Positions 25,506 to 64,000 of a stretch of 64,000 nucleotides of DNA are shown piece by piece. This stretch comes from Strigops habroptila. Lineage: Eukaryota > Chordata > Aves > Psittaciformes > Psittacidae. The first letter of the stretch is position 1. Every line of letters begins with the position of its first letter. Under the pieces are notes generated by a model. It saw only the letters and a program-made list of their open reading frames with translations, did no database searches and was not told the origin of the DNA. The position numbers and the translations under genes are program-made. The stretch is from contig NC_044278.2 in NCBI RefSeq assembly GCF_004027225.2, forward strand, positions 96,402,743 to 96,466,742, written 5' to 3'.

Positions 25506-28500
25506 CCTGAAGAACAGGTTGTGAAGGTATACCATGTAGATGCTCATGCACTCCAGGAGTCTATGAGGTTGTTCCAGAAATAAGTCACGTTGTCTGACTG
25601 AAACTGGATGGCATCTTCCAATGCCGTCCCAAGTTTCTAGTCAGAAAAAGAAACCACCACATGTGGGAAAGAGCCAGGCATATGTCAACCCCAATTACAT
25701 GCCTGGGAATAATATACCTGTGTCCTGCTCTTCTGAACAAGGCACACTAGTCTACTTCAACCTTAGCAGGGTGAAGAAAGGGGAGATGGATCTGAAGTCA
25801 GTGCATGATGACCCAGGCCACAGTGTCAGCATTACTCCAGTCTCTGCGCCACATGGGACTGAAAAAATGAAGATGACACTGGGATCTGCTAGAACTGCAA
25901 ATAATGCACTGGTGATGGTGGAATCCGCCTGCAGAGGCAGCATAGAGGCTTGTTCTCTCAGTTATTAAAATAGGAGAGGTGTTATAAGACCCTGGCCACT
26001 TAGGCTTGGATTCTCCAGACTCTGCCCTTGAGCTGCTGCACATGTGTGGCCTGTTTTGCTTCCACACTCGAATTCCAATGCATGTTACACGTGCGACGCC
26101 AGTTAAACCTGTAGGGGAAGATGAGAAACAGAGAAGTAAACTATTGGCATAAGTGGCAAATTTAACTGACCTATGTGCATTCTCTTGCCAGGCCAACGAT
26201 GTAAGCTCTGAGTGGCCTTATTAAGTAAATGGAAAGATAATTTTCTTTCTGAGGCAATAGGAGACCCTCAGTGGAGAAGAAACCATGGTCATCAAAGCAC
26301 CAAACTCTGTAAACAGGCACCTTGGGATCAATAGAAAACCAGAAAGAAAAGAAACAGAAGGACTAATGTTCTCTCAGAGCAACAGAGGATAAATTGGGGT
26401 AGCAGCTGATGCAGGAGAAGCAGCCCTTGGGGGAAATGTTTCTTTCTAGTTATTGCTTTGGTACTGCCCTGTATGCAAGTGATAGTGCAAGAGCTGGGAT
26501 TGCCTAGAGTATCATGGCTTGCTTTGTGCCCCAGTGCCTGTCTGAACAACTCACCAGAATAAAGGGAATTTATCATTTGCCATGGTTTGCCATTTCTGTC
26601 TCTGGTGTTTGGTTTTTTTTTTTGGTTCTTGGGTGTTAAAAGCCCTTTCTTGCTGAAGCCAGTGTATGTGTTGCAAAATTTCTGTGGCCATTCACAGCAC
26701 CAAACGTATATATGTACAGCACAGTTCATTAAAGGAAGAGAGTGTTAATACTGGTAAAATTCTCAGTACACCTACTGACATTTCTAAACATGTGCTTTAA
26801 TTAATAAAGAAGTAAGCAGAAGAAGAGCATTCAGAGGAAGTGCTGTCATCAGCCCAGATGGGTAAATATGACGCATAGATAATACACCTTGGCAGAACTT
26901 ATAATCTGCTCATTTCATTACTCTTCAGGTCTCTTATTACAGGGTTTTCCAATGTGTCTCTTTTCTGACTTACTCATACAAGATGCTGAACATGAGCTGG
27001 TGAGAGTGGAGAGTGAGGAAACAATCATATGTGCCTGATTCAGAGACTAATTACTTGTCTGCTGGTGAGTTACAGCTTTGTTCATTTGTTTTTACAAAGC
27101 TAGAAGTGAGCCCTTTTAAATTCCATTTTAATTTTACTTGAGTTTTTATAAACAAGCCAAGCAACTGGGTGAATAAGGGAAGATGGTGGTAAAGAAACAG
27201 GGATTAAATGTAAAGCGTCTCAGACCCTGCTTGGGTCAGACACTGCTCAGGTCACTTCACCTGTGCCTCAGCTTGGCCTCTTGTAAGATGCCATCAACAG
27301 TTTCCTTGTGGAAGTGGCTCGATGTTTTGATCACCTTTATCTCAGGGTTTGCACTTACTAAATGGTCAGGGAGTTAAGTAACAATGTCAATGATAACGTT
27401 ACCAAATCAGTGGTGTGCTTTTCTGTAGAATTTGGCACATTTCGAAGGAGGAAAATAGTGAGGTTGCTTTGGGCTCAGCCTTGTTCACCTCTGCCCCAGC
27501 CCTCCCTCTCAGCAATGTCATAGAGGCCCTGCCCTCTCTTAGCCAAGATCTCAGCCTGAAATTCTCTGAGCAAAGCTGCTTTGCTTGTTACTTTGAAGAT
27601 CTCTCAAGAGCAAGGCTATTTTTCTGCTGCCTTATATTTGTTCAACCTGCTTATTATTTAAGGTCTTTTCCTACAGCCTAGTGTGCTCAGTAGGGAAAGC
27701 TCTCTGTCAAATTCCTGTTTCCTCCCCTCTCTTTAAGCACACAGAGTTACTGCTGTAGTCATTAAAACTTGTTAGTGGCTTCTGCAGGGAAAAGAACTTC
27801 ATCTGCCACCTCTTCCACTGAGGAGGTGCTGTGTGGAACCTGCCTTGGGCTTGCAGGTTTTGGGGTGCTCCCGGCTCAGACCCCAGCACCCCCCTGAGTG
27901 GCTGAGGCTTCCCACCCTCTGGGATCCCCCAGCAAAGTGCCCCAGTGGTCTGAAAGTCTGGGTGCCTCCTCCCTACAAAAGCAACCCTCATGTCCCAGTC
28001 TCTCTCTCTGCTCATCACACGTCATGGTGAGAAGCTCCTACCCTAAGATACCTATGTGCTTTGCAAATATTTCTCCTCCTTGCAGTTTCTATTTCCCACC
28101 TCGCCCAATATAAGACCATATAAGCCCATATTTTATGGCCCATAGACCATATAAATCATACTCTCCTGGCTACACAGCTGTCATCTGTCACAGCAGTCAT
28201 GAGTGAAAATAGACACCCTGTTTTCAGGATAGATGGGAGTTGCCTGGTGTCCCCAACCCTGCCAGTGAGGCCAGGACAGGCTACAGCAAACCTTCATGGA
28301 GGAGAGAAATGAGTTATGGCAGAGTAGCTCTGGCACTGCACCCCTCAATGAGTGCTGCCGCAGCAGCATACACCTAGCACCCACCACTGGCTTTCCCAGC
28401 CCACACATCCCATGGTGGGTACCTGCACCAGCAGAGTGAAGGCATCTCCCACCAAAACTTCCCCTTCAGCAGCTTCTTGCGAACTAAGGGTATACACTTT

Positions 28501-29501
28501 TCTCACCACAGCATGGCCTTGGCCAGTGTAGTGTTAGCCAGGTCACCTTTACAGCCAAAATCTGCCTTTGCAATGGGCGTGAAGCAAGCAGCACACTACC
28601 CAAAAGCCTTGCCTACCTCCTCTCCTCCCTAAGATGGTGGTACACTTAATGAGCTCCATGGTCTGTAAAGAAAGCAATCAAACAGCAGCTTCTGAGTAAG
28701 TTACTTGTGGCACGAGTATGTTGGCAGGTGTATGTGGTTTTTAATCCTCCTGCCATAGTGAGAGGATAAAATTGCCAATACAAATGGCAACTCTGCAGCA
28801 AGTATCTGACATAATTACAGTAATTATATTGTCTCCGCACTCTCTTGTAAACCAGTGACAGTGTATATTTAATGAGCTCTTTCCTGTTCAGCAGGTTGCT
28901 CCCAGCAGCTCAGATTTGCAACTGCAATGCAGAGCTATCTTAAAATAACATTAACACCTTTCTGGGGGGACACAGTGAGTCTGTTGGAGCAGGACCTGAC
29001 TCTGTACACCCTTCTTGGTGCCGTTGGAAAGCACAGACGGGCTCCAGAGAAAGCCCCCTGTGCAGGTCTGGTTTGCCCTGATGAGTAAAATGTTGCCAGT
29101 TCTGCCCGGCTGAGCTGAATGTGAGCAGTGTCAGGATGCAACCTGGTTGTAGCCTTGTAGCTCAGTCCACAGTGGCTTATGTTGTGTAGTATAATTCCAT
29201 GTCCTGTAGGAAAGCCAAAGCTTTCATTGTCTCTTCACAGCAACCAAATATTTTTGCAGCCCCTGGGTGCCCAGAAAACAGTCCATCAGCTTTGCCCATG
29301 CAGAGACACCTCTGGAGGCACAGCAGGACACGTATGCGTATGCTCTCTGTGCATGGAGTGTGCACCTGGCCCAGGCTGCTCAACACATCCCATGCATCCT
29401 AGTCAATGGAGAAGTTATGGGGATGTGACATATCTGGGCCATCTAAAATCCAACATTCCTCTGCAGAGAGCCTGTTACATTTTCACTGCAGGGGCAAAGT
29501 T
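25506..29501. other. Intergenic DNA without recognised genes
   Basis: No coding exon is recognised. Around 28105-28160 the word GACCATATAA is repeated in an AT-rich patch. Open frames are short and unrelated to known families. Confidence 0.55.
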
Positions 29502-29585
29502 TAGTGGAAGGTGTCCCCGCCCATGGCAGAGGGTTGGAAGTAGGTGATCTTTAAGGTCCCTTCCAACCCAAACCATTCTACGATT
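29502..29585 (+). mobile_element. Short CR1 LINE 3' terminus
   Basis: TAGTGGAAGGTGTCCCCGCC followed by GATCTTTAAGGTCCCTTCCA and ACCCAAACCATTCTACGATT. This is the last 80-odd bases of a CR1 element, heavily 5'-truncated, with only one tail unit left. Confidence 0.85.
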
Positions 29586-32923
<3,338 letters not shown>

Positions 32924-33863
32924 AAGTCAAAACTAGAATTTATATTTCTTTTTCTTGACTATGTGTAGCTATTCTAACTACCTTATAGGTATTTATGCAC
33001 ATTTCACAGCAGTTTACAACCTAAGACAGTATGCAAATATAGTTAGGAAATCTTAACATATTTTCCAGTTCATTTCAAGATGTTAAATAAAGTCAAATCC
33101 AATCTTTCTTCCTCCCAGTCCTTTGACACCTCTTCAGAGCAGGACAGTGTGATCAGTCCTCTAATTCAATAGTTTCCCAGTTCATATTACGTTCACAGAA
33201 ATAAGAGAAAGCTGGGCTGGAGAGAAGGGCAGGAGATTGCCCAGGGCAGCAGCCTGCCCCAAGGCAGGATTCACCTCTGGCTAACACATGATCATCAGAT
33301 ATGTGCCTGTTTGACACGTGCTCCTGAAGAGTGCCCTTGGCAATCTCTTCCAGTGCTCCACAATCTTTCCTGCTACAGGGTTCCTCCCTAGTGACTAATC
33401 CGAATCTTCTTTGATTCAATAAGCCTCTTATTTCAATAAGCCACCACGAACATAAAAGACACTGCAAAGATAAAAGGAATCAATTGTTCTCTTTGTGTTT
33501 GGAGGCTTGTACTTCCTTTGAGCATTCTGTAGGCAAACCTACTCAAACTCCTTCCATCTCCTTCTTATATTTCTCATTCTCATGTATTTATGCGCTCAGG
33601 TTTTCTAGATTTCTGTTAAATCTCATTGCTCTTCTCTGAACTGTTGCTGGTTTTTCCAGACAAGCATGACATATAAAACTAGGCCTGATACTTCAGCTGA
33701 TGCCTCTCCAGATCTGAACAGAAAGAGGCATTTTATGTCATACGGATGATACAGTCTTTGTACATCTCACTCAATGTTTCTGTTCATTTTGCAGCATCAC
33801 TATCTGGTTAGAATGGGTCACAAAATGAATGCCAGCCAACTACTTGACCTTTTTCTGCCAAGC
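32924..33863. other. Intergenic DNA between a CR1 copy and the proposed ATP7B 3' end
   Basis: About 0.9 kb of AT-rich DNA. I see no gene or structured element. If ATP7B uses a more distal polyadenylation site, part of this would be 3' UTR. Confidence 0.5.
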
Positions 33864-36093
33864 TTTAATTCCTCCCTTTCCTGTTTGCAAAGTTTGTCAG
33901 TTCTGTCCAATTTCTCAAGATGATTTTGAATCTTAATTCAACATGCTTGCAATCTCACCTACCTCAACATACAATACAGCACTGTTTCTTTTTCCCTGCT
34001 GTACCTCCTGCCTGAAACAGATCACAAAGCAGTCACAAAATCTCTCTTGTGCCTGCATCCTGCATTCCCACAATCACTGCTTATGCTTTCTTTTTCGCTG
34101 TACCCCTCAAAAAAAATTAAAAAAATAAAAAGAAAAAGAAAAACAAAGACACAGTGTTATTTTCTTATTTGTTTGGGTTTTTTTTAAAAAAGCAGTATTT
34201 TTACTGTAAGCACTGGTAAGAAGACATAAAACAGTGAAACAATAGACCATCTTCCCCACAGGGACATGCATAGGCGCCTATGGCATGTTTGAAAAGTGTG
34301 TGTGCTGTGAAAGTAATCTCTACACATACAAAGAGATTTTACAGGTTTAAAACCAATTTGTAATTATATTTAAGACAGCGCTGTTGACATTTGCTAAGGA
34401 GGTCTCAAATATACTATGAGGAAGGGAGAATAGGAAGACCTGCCAAATGCTCCAAGCACAGTTCTTTTCCCCTCTGACTTGTTTTTCATTTTTACATTAG
34501 GAAGATCAGGATTTGAACCCATGTTGGAAACAACTCTATCTTTAAATCAATGAAAATAAGTATTTCTTTCACATTGTTTAGCATAGTAATTCCTCTTCTT
34601 TCATTTTTTTAGATTAGACTATAAAACTCTGGTCTGCTTAATTCAGAGTCCCACAGTTGAGCAACGCAGCACCCTGGGACTGGATTCAGTGCACCAAAGC
34701 CATTGATTCCTACTGTCCCGACTCTAAAAAGTGTTAAGGGATGAACTTGACATTCACAGTGATAAAGTTACTGCAAGCTTTGGTAAATATGTTAAAGTGA
34801 AAACAGGGTTGTTCAACACCTTGATTTCCTATTAAACTAGAGCAAAGAGGCAAATTAAAACAAATTCAAAACATGAATACAAATTAATGTTAAAATTCAA
34901 GCTATTACAAATCTTCTTAGATCAAGTCCTTCCGTCATTAGAAAAGGTTATTTATATGATAGCAAATAGAAGCCACACATTTTAAGGCCTTTTTTCCACC
35001 ATTACCATTTAAAATTTTGTCTCCCTTTTAAGCAAGCTGGGGTTAACTTATGCAATAAACTCACTCCATTCAGCCATGCTGGAGTCACACCAGTGCTTAG
35101 TTCTGCTCTGAGTCACACCATGGTAAATACCACTTTTGCTCACAGTGGGATAAATTCTTCACTCTAACAGAGGGAAGAGACAGACAACTGCCTAACTGCC
35201 AGGAGCTTCATGGGATCCTTCAAGGTATCCACAGGAAAATTATATGCTAATTTGGATGAGAAATTGCTCTGCCTTTGTGGACTTCAATAGAAAAGGAAAA
35301 GTTTCTGGTGACTTAAAGAAATTTGTCCCAAACAGGATTATCTGTAAACATAGTAATTACTCATAGAAGATATCTTGTGCAAAAATAGGGGGAAAAAAAG
35401 AGCTTGTATGGAGCAAAAGAGAAAATCTAGGAGAGCGTAAGGAATGACAGAACAAGTTTAGCAATGGAAATGTGCATCAAACAGATGCAATACCTGAAAA
35501 CAAGTAAAAATCTTTGCAAGAGACCTTTCAGAAAGTTATAGTCAGTGAAACACTGAAGCATTTTTGGTCCAAGCAGATTCACATGAATCCTAAAGACAAA
35601 GTGCTCTCACAGTGATGTGACTAGTTAGGATTCTGCGTAAAAATACAGCTTCCTACCAGAGAGCTCCTTATGCCATGGCTATTTTCACTTGGGCAAAGAA
35701 ATTAATAATTGGCAGCTCTGAAAATACTTTTGCTTCAGGTGGTCTTGAAATGATAAAAGTCAGAAAGAGTGAAAAGTATGAAATTTGGTGCCCCGCAAAC
35801 ACCAAAGTCCAGAAGAAAGAAACTTTTTTAGACTCTGAAAATTACAGTTTTACGTTATTTCACTACTTGCTGTGTGCGAAGGAGCCAGTTCATTATAGAG
35901 GCACGGATCCTTTCTGTGACTAGAAATAACTGGTGACCTGAAAAAAATCCACAATCCAACATCAAGCTGACTTGCAATTGTTTTGTGAGCTGAAGGAATG
36001 ACTTCATTTACAACCTTGAAGCTCTTCATGAAGTCGGTCCCTGCCATCACTAGCAAGGAGGAATATTTCCTCCTCTACTAAGAATACAGTGCT
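33864..36093 (-). other. ATP7B: Probable 3' UTR of ATP7B
   Basis: The minus strand below the ATP7B stop is AT-rich and non-coding. I saw no AATAAA on the minus strand here by eye. The nearest strong variant is ATTAAA at 33864-33869, which would give a 3' UTR of about 2.2 kb, similar to what I recall for human. The exact end is a guess, and a weaker variant nearer the stop could be used. A TATAAA variant lies near 34,955. Confidence 0.35.
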
Positions 36094-58297
<22,204 letters not shown>

Positions 58298-61200
58298 CTA
58301 AGGAGCAAGAGGCAAAATAAAATATCGTTAGCCCTGTAAAAGCAGCAATATTCTGCATGTGCTTTCAAGTCAGGCTATACCACCAAAATACTTCACAGTT
58401 AACTTACACTTTGAATACATTACCAGTGATCTATGCCTACGATGACGAATCATGCCTCTGACACTTCTCTTGCACAGCAATTTAAAAAATATTTACTAGG
58501 GATATAAAAGCAAAATTATCTCAATATTCCCACCCCAATGCAACCATTTAAAACCTGAGCTCTCTGCAGCCACAGGGCACTTCCACTATGCAGCCCAAGC
58601 CCTGATTGTCAAGGGCACACTGGCACAAAGGGTCACAGCAGAGTGTGGGCTGATCGCCTCTCCACAAATGTCAGAAGCTGGCTCAGTCTGGCCAGCCTGC
58701 TACTGCAGGAGTCCAAACCAAACCAAACCAAAATGTTCACAGCAAACAGAACCAAGGATTTCCCAGGAGCCTGAAGCAAGCTGGCACAGGGAGGACCTGT
58801 TGCCTGGTATCTGAAGAGCTATGTGCATGCAGATCTTTGAAGTTAAAATCTATATCTGACAAAGATTTTAAAAGACACAGAACTATATGCAGATACTTCC
58901 ACTATGGTTTAGTTTAATCTACCTCCTTGTAAGGCACCTAAGAAAGACCATATATTGAGACACAAGAACTCACTGGTTTGATCTAATACCAATTTTCAGA
59001 ATGTAGTGGCCAGTACTGAAGTAGATCAGCCAGAAGTGGACTATCTCTCATGGGCTCTGCAGTACTGGCACTCTATGGTTTAATACACCCAATTAAATTC
59101 AAAATGAATTATTAAAGAAAAAAAAGTGATAAAAGGCAATGCTTCTTACAGAACAGTTAACTGGAGCACAGACTCTGTTGCCTAAGGAAATTGCTGGCAC
59201 CAAGTGACGAGAAAGATTGAGAAGGGGATGGACAAGTCCCACATTGTCAGATTTCATGGGAAGAACATCAAAATTCATGTCTGTGACTTAAGGCAGCTTT
59301 AATTACTAAAAATCCAAATGCGAGCTACGACAGATCTATTCTCTTGCCTGCAAAGCTTTGATCTCTCCAGCATTCAGTAAAGCACCTGATGCTGGGCATT
59401 ACTGCAGGGATGAGCAGGAGAAGGGGCCGCTGGATCAGGCTCAGTACCACAAATCTTGTTCACACCACTGAGAAGAAAAGTACCTCCTCAGTACCACAGT
59501 ACAGATGAGAAGCATTTAGGCTGATTATTAACACTAGACTGCATCCAGTTCATTTGCTGCAGTATTCAAAATTCATTAACCTGATTTTGTTTCATGCTTA
59601 GACAGCTTGAGAATAATGAGGTCTGGGGTCACGACCAAAATGGCAAAACATTAAGACAAATTTGCTTTCAGCCTTCTCTACTGTGCTTCTTAAAACAAGA
59701 GGAATGAGAAACTCCAGCTTTTCAGCATTACACTGCAGCTCCTCACTACCCCAAACGCGCCCCTCCTTTGCCCCCTCCATCTCCACTGGGCCTCAAGGCT
59801 TTGGGGATGCTGGGGAAGAAGAGTCATGGGAATATTTTAGCCCTGACATTCTCTTTTGCCTCCCACTGCCACAGGCCTGGCAGCACCCAGGGCACGTACT
59901 GCTCTCCTTGCCCTTGTCTTCCCAGAAGTTGCTGAAATCCCCAACACACATGAAAATGCACAACTACCATGGCCTCGTATATGGGAAAGAAGCTCATCTG
60001 ATAAGTGAAAAGTCTCTCACCCACCCATTTTGCTCGTGGTGGCCCGCTCTTTTTACCACAAACACCCAGTAAGGAAAAACTTTGCATGGGATTTACAGGA
60101 GCTCACCCTGTATGTTTACTTTGGCTCATATGACAAAGGTCTTCCGCACCCTTTGGCAAAACAGAGCATGAGAGAGGAGCAAGACGAACATCCTCCGCTT
60201 GCCTACTCCACTCCACCATGTTTCTGGCAGCCACCTGGAGATGAAACCCAGGAACCATTACAGGCCTTATGTCCTCCACTGCATTCCTCCACCCCTACAC
60301 CCAAGCATCTCAGTTTTCCTAGGTACACAGTGACATAAAAGCAATTCAAATTAAATGTATAAAAAGATTAAAGGGTATTTTTTATCCTCCACTCTCTTGA
60401 AAAACATAAAAGCAAGGACTGATTTTACTATTTCAATGCACTGTAAGCCACGGGAACATCAAAACTTGGCTGCCACTTTATATTTTGGCTAAAAATCTAT
60501 CCCAACATTCAGAAGAGTTGGCAAAAATATTTTCTTTGTTACTTGACAAAACCAAATGTTTATGCTCTGTAGGAGAAAAATCCTTGCACACAAATTTTTA
60601 AATGACAAGGAGAAAATAGAGAGTGGATGTGGATATATTAAAAAGAAAAAGGCTTATTTCCCTTAAACAAAATCAAACCCCAAAAAAACCCCAAAATGCC
60701 AAATCATTGAAGAATCTCCCCCCAGAAAAAAAAAAAACAGAAATATGCACAGGTTCAAATACAGTATTTGCAAAGTCTTCAGTGTTGTTTAACAACTTAA
60801 AAAAAAAGAAAAGAGAGAAGAGAAGGCACAAATACATCTATGTATGAATTTTCAAGAAGGGGTGTTGCTACACTATATCAGAGCAAAACAGCAGGTTTGC
60901 GTGAGGACACAAAGGTAAGGCATGCAGAAATGTGCCCATAGTTTGCCCCAGGGCACATGCTAGGTCTCAGAAGAGGGTTTCCTGATGCCAGCTGACACCC
61001 ACACATAAAATGGTATCTATGAGGCTGTATAGGAATTGAGAGACACCATCTGCAATAGGATCAGAGAAGCAATAGCCTCCAAAAATGCCAAAAAAAAAGT
61101 GGCTGGGATTCCCAGGAATTACCCCTCCTGCTTGCTTCTGCCTAGAGATAAATACCGGTGAAATAATGAAAATGCATGTGACTCTACATCCATAAGAGAG

Positions 61201-64000
61201 TGCAAAAGAACCAGATGCATTTACGAACTATTTGTCTCTCACACAAAGGAGGCCTGCTTACTTTGAAGGGCAGATGTACACCAAATCTGTTTGCTCTACC
61301 AGTCTCACACATATTTCTACAGTGACTATGCAAAAACTATGTAAATAATGAAAGCATGACATTATGACAATTCTTTGCCTCCCTTGTTCTGCACATAAAA
61401 ATTGCAACCAAAAACGCACAGCAGAGCGAGGCTCTAGTCTGAAAGCTAAGAATTCCTATGGAAAGCAGTGTTACAAAGCTCATTTAAACAATATAAAAGT
61501 AAAAAAAGGAAAAAAAAAGGAAGAAGAAAATCGATAAGAAACACATTGGCACAGAAGCAGCAGTAGCTGGAGAGCTTTAAAGGAAGCACCAGAGTAGGAT
61601 CAAAAACGTTTGCACCTACGGAAGATAGCTCTAAACCAGACCCAAGATGAGCAGCAATGGAAACTGTGGATGTGCATGTGCATGGCATCTGAAGCTCAGC
61701 TCCCAGCATGGGAATTTCAGAGCAAATGCACTGGCATGAAGAACAACCCTTGATGTCCCAGATAGGAGCTGGAGCACTCATGCCTGCCTTAGGGTGAAGC
61801 AAGGCTTGAGGAAGCAGGAAGAGGCAGACGCTCCTGCTCCCCAGCCAGTATAAAGGAGGTTATCCAACAGGACTATGCCCTGAGGCTGGACTAATTTTGT
61901 GGAAAGCGTTGAGGTGAAGCAGGGCAGGGAAACATCGCTGGATTGGGAGCACCAGGTCTTCAGCCCCAGCTTGGCATGCAGCTCTTGGCATCACAGCATC
62001 CAGACCTCAGCAGCAGGTCCGGCAGGAAAGTTGGTCATTGTCCATGGCCTGTGCAACTGGTCAGCAAAACCACCCCACTGAGTGCTGCCCTCAAAGGCCT
62101 AGTGCTGCACTTTCCCCCCATGGGTACTCCCATTCAGAAGTGTAAAGGCAGAGAGTTCAACACAGCAGTGAGAGGACACAGAATAAATGTGAGAAAAGCA
62201 ACTGAACAGAGGAAAAAAAAAAAGCAAACAAAAAAAACAAAGAAGAAGAAGAAGCCTCAGCACTGGGCAGGCCTCTCTTGTATGCACACATGGTGACCAG
62301 TGTCCTGATGATGGATGCAACCCCGTGGCTGTGAAATCAACAAGGTTGGTGCCCTCCTTGGCTTCATGCTCCAGCCACCAGCTGCCCCTGGCTGAGTCCT
62401 CATGCTGCCTCCACCCCTGTGCTCCATGGTCACCTTGTGGAGTGACTTGTCACCAGGAACGCCATCCCTCTCCTCCTGAGGGGGTGCAGCCACTTCCAGA
62501 ATGCCAGTATAACATTCTTGGCATCTGCAGCACAAGGCTGAGTCCATGTCGGGCGCACCTCACAGCTCCCAGAGCATCACACACATGGAGATCCTGCACA
62601 GCTGCTGCACCCCTCTGGTGGTCCACCAAGGCTCTCCCCCAGGCTGGTACTGCTTTCCCATCCTCCTACACCTGGCCTGCAGGGATGCCAGTTTTCACTT
62701 CCTGAAATTCAAGCACCAGACTCCTCACTGCGATGTCAGGCAGTCAGCCGGCGAGGAGACAGGGCCCGGCCCATTCATCACCTTCCCCTCTGCCTCTCCC
62801 CATCTGCTCATCCGTGAATTCCGGACCTCACTGAACCTCTCGCCCAGTATCTCCAGAGGTTTTGAGCTGCTCTTCTCTCTTTACCTCCACTGGCTGAAAC
62901 CAGCTACTGCCCTCTCACCTTCAAGCACACAACTGCCAAAGAATTATCTTATCTGTGTCACTGTTTTACCTTTCTTGCTTTGTTCTTTCACAACCCACTG
63001 ATTCATGGCTTTGGATTCAGGCAGGCAGTAACACACAACTGAAAAGCCACATACTATTAATTAAATGCTTCACATGCTTTCCCAGTTTGTTATGGGCGGC
63101 CAGTGAACAACGAAATGAGGACAGAGCAGCCTCAGGAACATCAAAGGTCCTGAGTCTTCAGTTTCATGCCTGCACTTCTGAATGGGCAGAAATTCAACCC
63201 TCATCCTCCTTAACAAATTTCAGTGCAACTTGTTCATCCATCTTGTTAGCTCGTATCATTTAAATGAATTAGATCTTAACTGGTTGTTCTTCCTTCCCTC
63301 TTCCCCCAGGTTTAGTGAAGATTAACAAATGTCAGTAGCTACTATTTTCAGTAACTACTTGCAACACAGATGATTGTTATTTTTCAAACAGTTGCTGAGT
63401 TTTAAATGAGGGAAAAACCATCCTCTCCACCTGGATATGGAGATTCAATGAAAGAAAATATTACTTTAAAGCAGCCTTTATGTGCTTTTGTTTTCAAAAT
63501 ACTATGTTAGTTCCCTAATGCTTCTGCCAAGTGACTGCTATTCCACATCTAAGAACAAGTTTCTGTAACAGTACAGATGATGGGGAATTATTTACGCAGT
63601 TACAGCTAGTCTTGCTGAAATGAAACCTACACCATAGTTTAACACACCTTAGAGACCTTAACAGGTACTTTTAAATTAAAGGGAGCTATGTAAACCAAGC
63701 TCACTTTAGTGGGAAAGGAGAAAGGCTTGTTGTTAATGGATTGTTTCCAATTTAGAATTAAAGCAGAACACTTCATGATATTCATGATGGCTTCAGTACA
63801 AGCAAAATGTATATCCCAGTGAACTGAACACAGAAAAGAGATCCTTTGGTAGAAAGAAGTCATTTATGTCATGATTTTTTTCTAGCAAACATTTGTAATG
63901 TAAGAAGTAACTCAAGGCAGAAAAAGCCTTCAGCTATATTTGGTCTGTCCTGGCTGTTATTTTATTCCAGTCTGACACTAATTATTTAAGCCATTCTAAG
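58298..64000 (-). other. ATP7B: 3' part of ATP7B intron 1 (exon 1 not found)
   Basis: The stretch upstream of exon 2 has no recognisable coding exon on either strand and no CpG island. It holds A-rich runs (for example 60729-60740 and 62209-62255) and short C-rich patches. In human, intron 1 is tens of kilobases long and exon 1 encodes about 17 residues, so the promoter and exon 1 probably lie beyond base 64,000. A short exon 1 hidden here cannot be excluded by eye. Confidence 0.6.
62209..62255 (+). repeat. A-rich / (GAA)n simple repeat in ATP7B intron 1
   Basis: Poly-A runs interrupted by G and C pass into AAGAAGAAGAAGAAG. Low complexity only. Confidence 0.8.

Noticed and set aside
59598..59786. 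Minus-strand open frame starting MEMEGAKEG as possible ATP7B exon 1
   Set aside because: I saw no good phase-0 GT donor with a resemblance to known ATP7B N-termini, and no CpG-rich promoter nearby.

Overview
The window is vertebrate nuclear DNA, almost certainly from a bird. The repeats are nearly all CR1 LINE fragments with the typical 3' tail of ATTCTATG units. No mammalian Alu or L1 sequence was seen. The single recognisable gene is ATP7B, the copper-transporting P1B-type ATPase (Wilson disease protein), on the minus strand. Its introns are compact: none of the internal ones exceeds about 1.9 kb.

Layout. Bases 1-36,093 are the region 3' of ATP7B. I see no coding exon of a known gene there, only intergenic DNA, CR1 fragments, one other likely bird repeat (about 21.8-22.15 kb), a CR1 reverse-transcriptase fragment (about 25.3-25.5 kb) and probably the ATP7B 3' UTR (up to about 2.2 kb below the stop at 36,094). 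Bases 36,094-58,297 hold 20 consecutive coding exons, matching human exons 21 to 2, each with a phase-compatible AG acceptor and a GT donor, except the last intron, which has a GC donor. Bases 58,298-64,000 are the 3' part of intron 1. The short exon 1 with the usual start codon was not found and probably lies beyond 64,000.

Joined, the exons encode about 1,447 residues plus a stop, against about 1,448 for the same part of human ATP7B as I remember it. Six N-terminal CxxC copper-binding domains (four in exon 2, one in exon 3, one in exon 5) are followed by eight membrane helices, the A-domain TGE, the CPC copper site, the phosphorylated DKTGT aspartate, the SEHPLG histidine, TGDN, GDGVND and a C-terminal dileucine tail. 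All catalytic motifs are intact, so the gene looks functional.

No new gene system is evident. The most notable points are the GC-AG last intron, a CR1 copy lying 35 nt from the exon 3 splice donor, a serine two residues before the ACPC motif, an LLI in place of the mammalian LLL trafficking motif, and a few perfect inverted repeats in the gene-poor flank.
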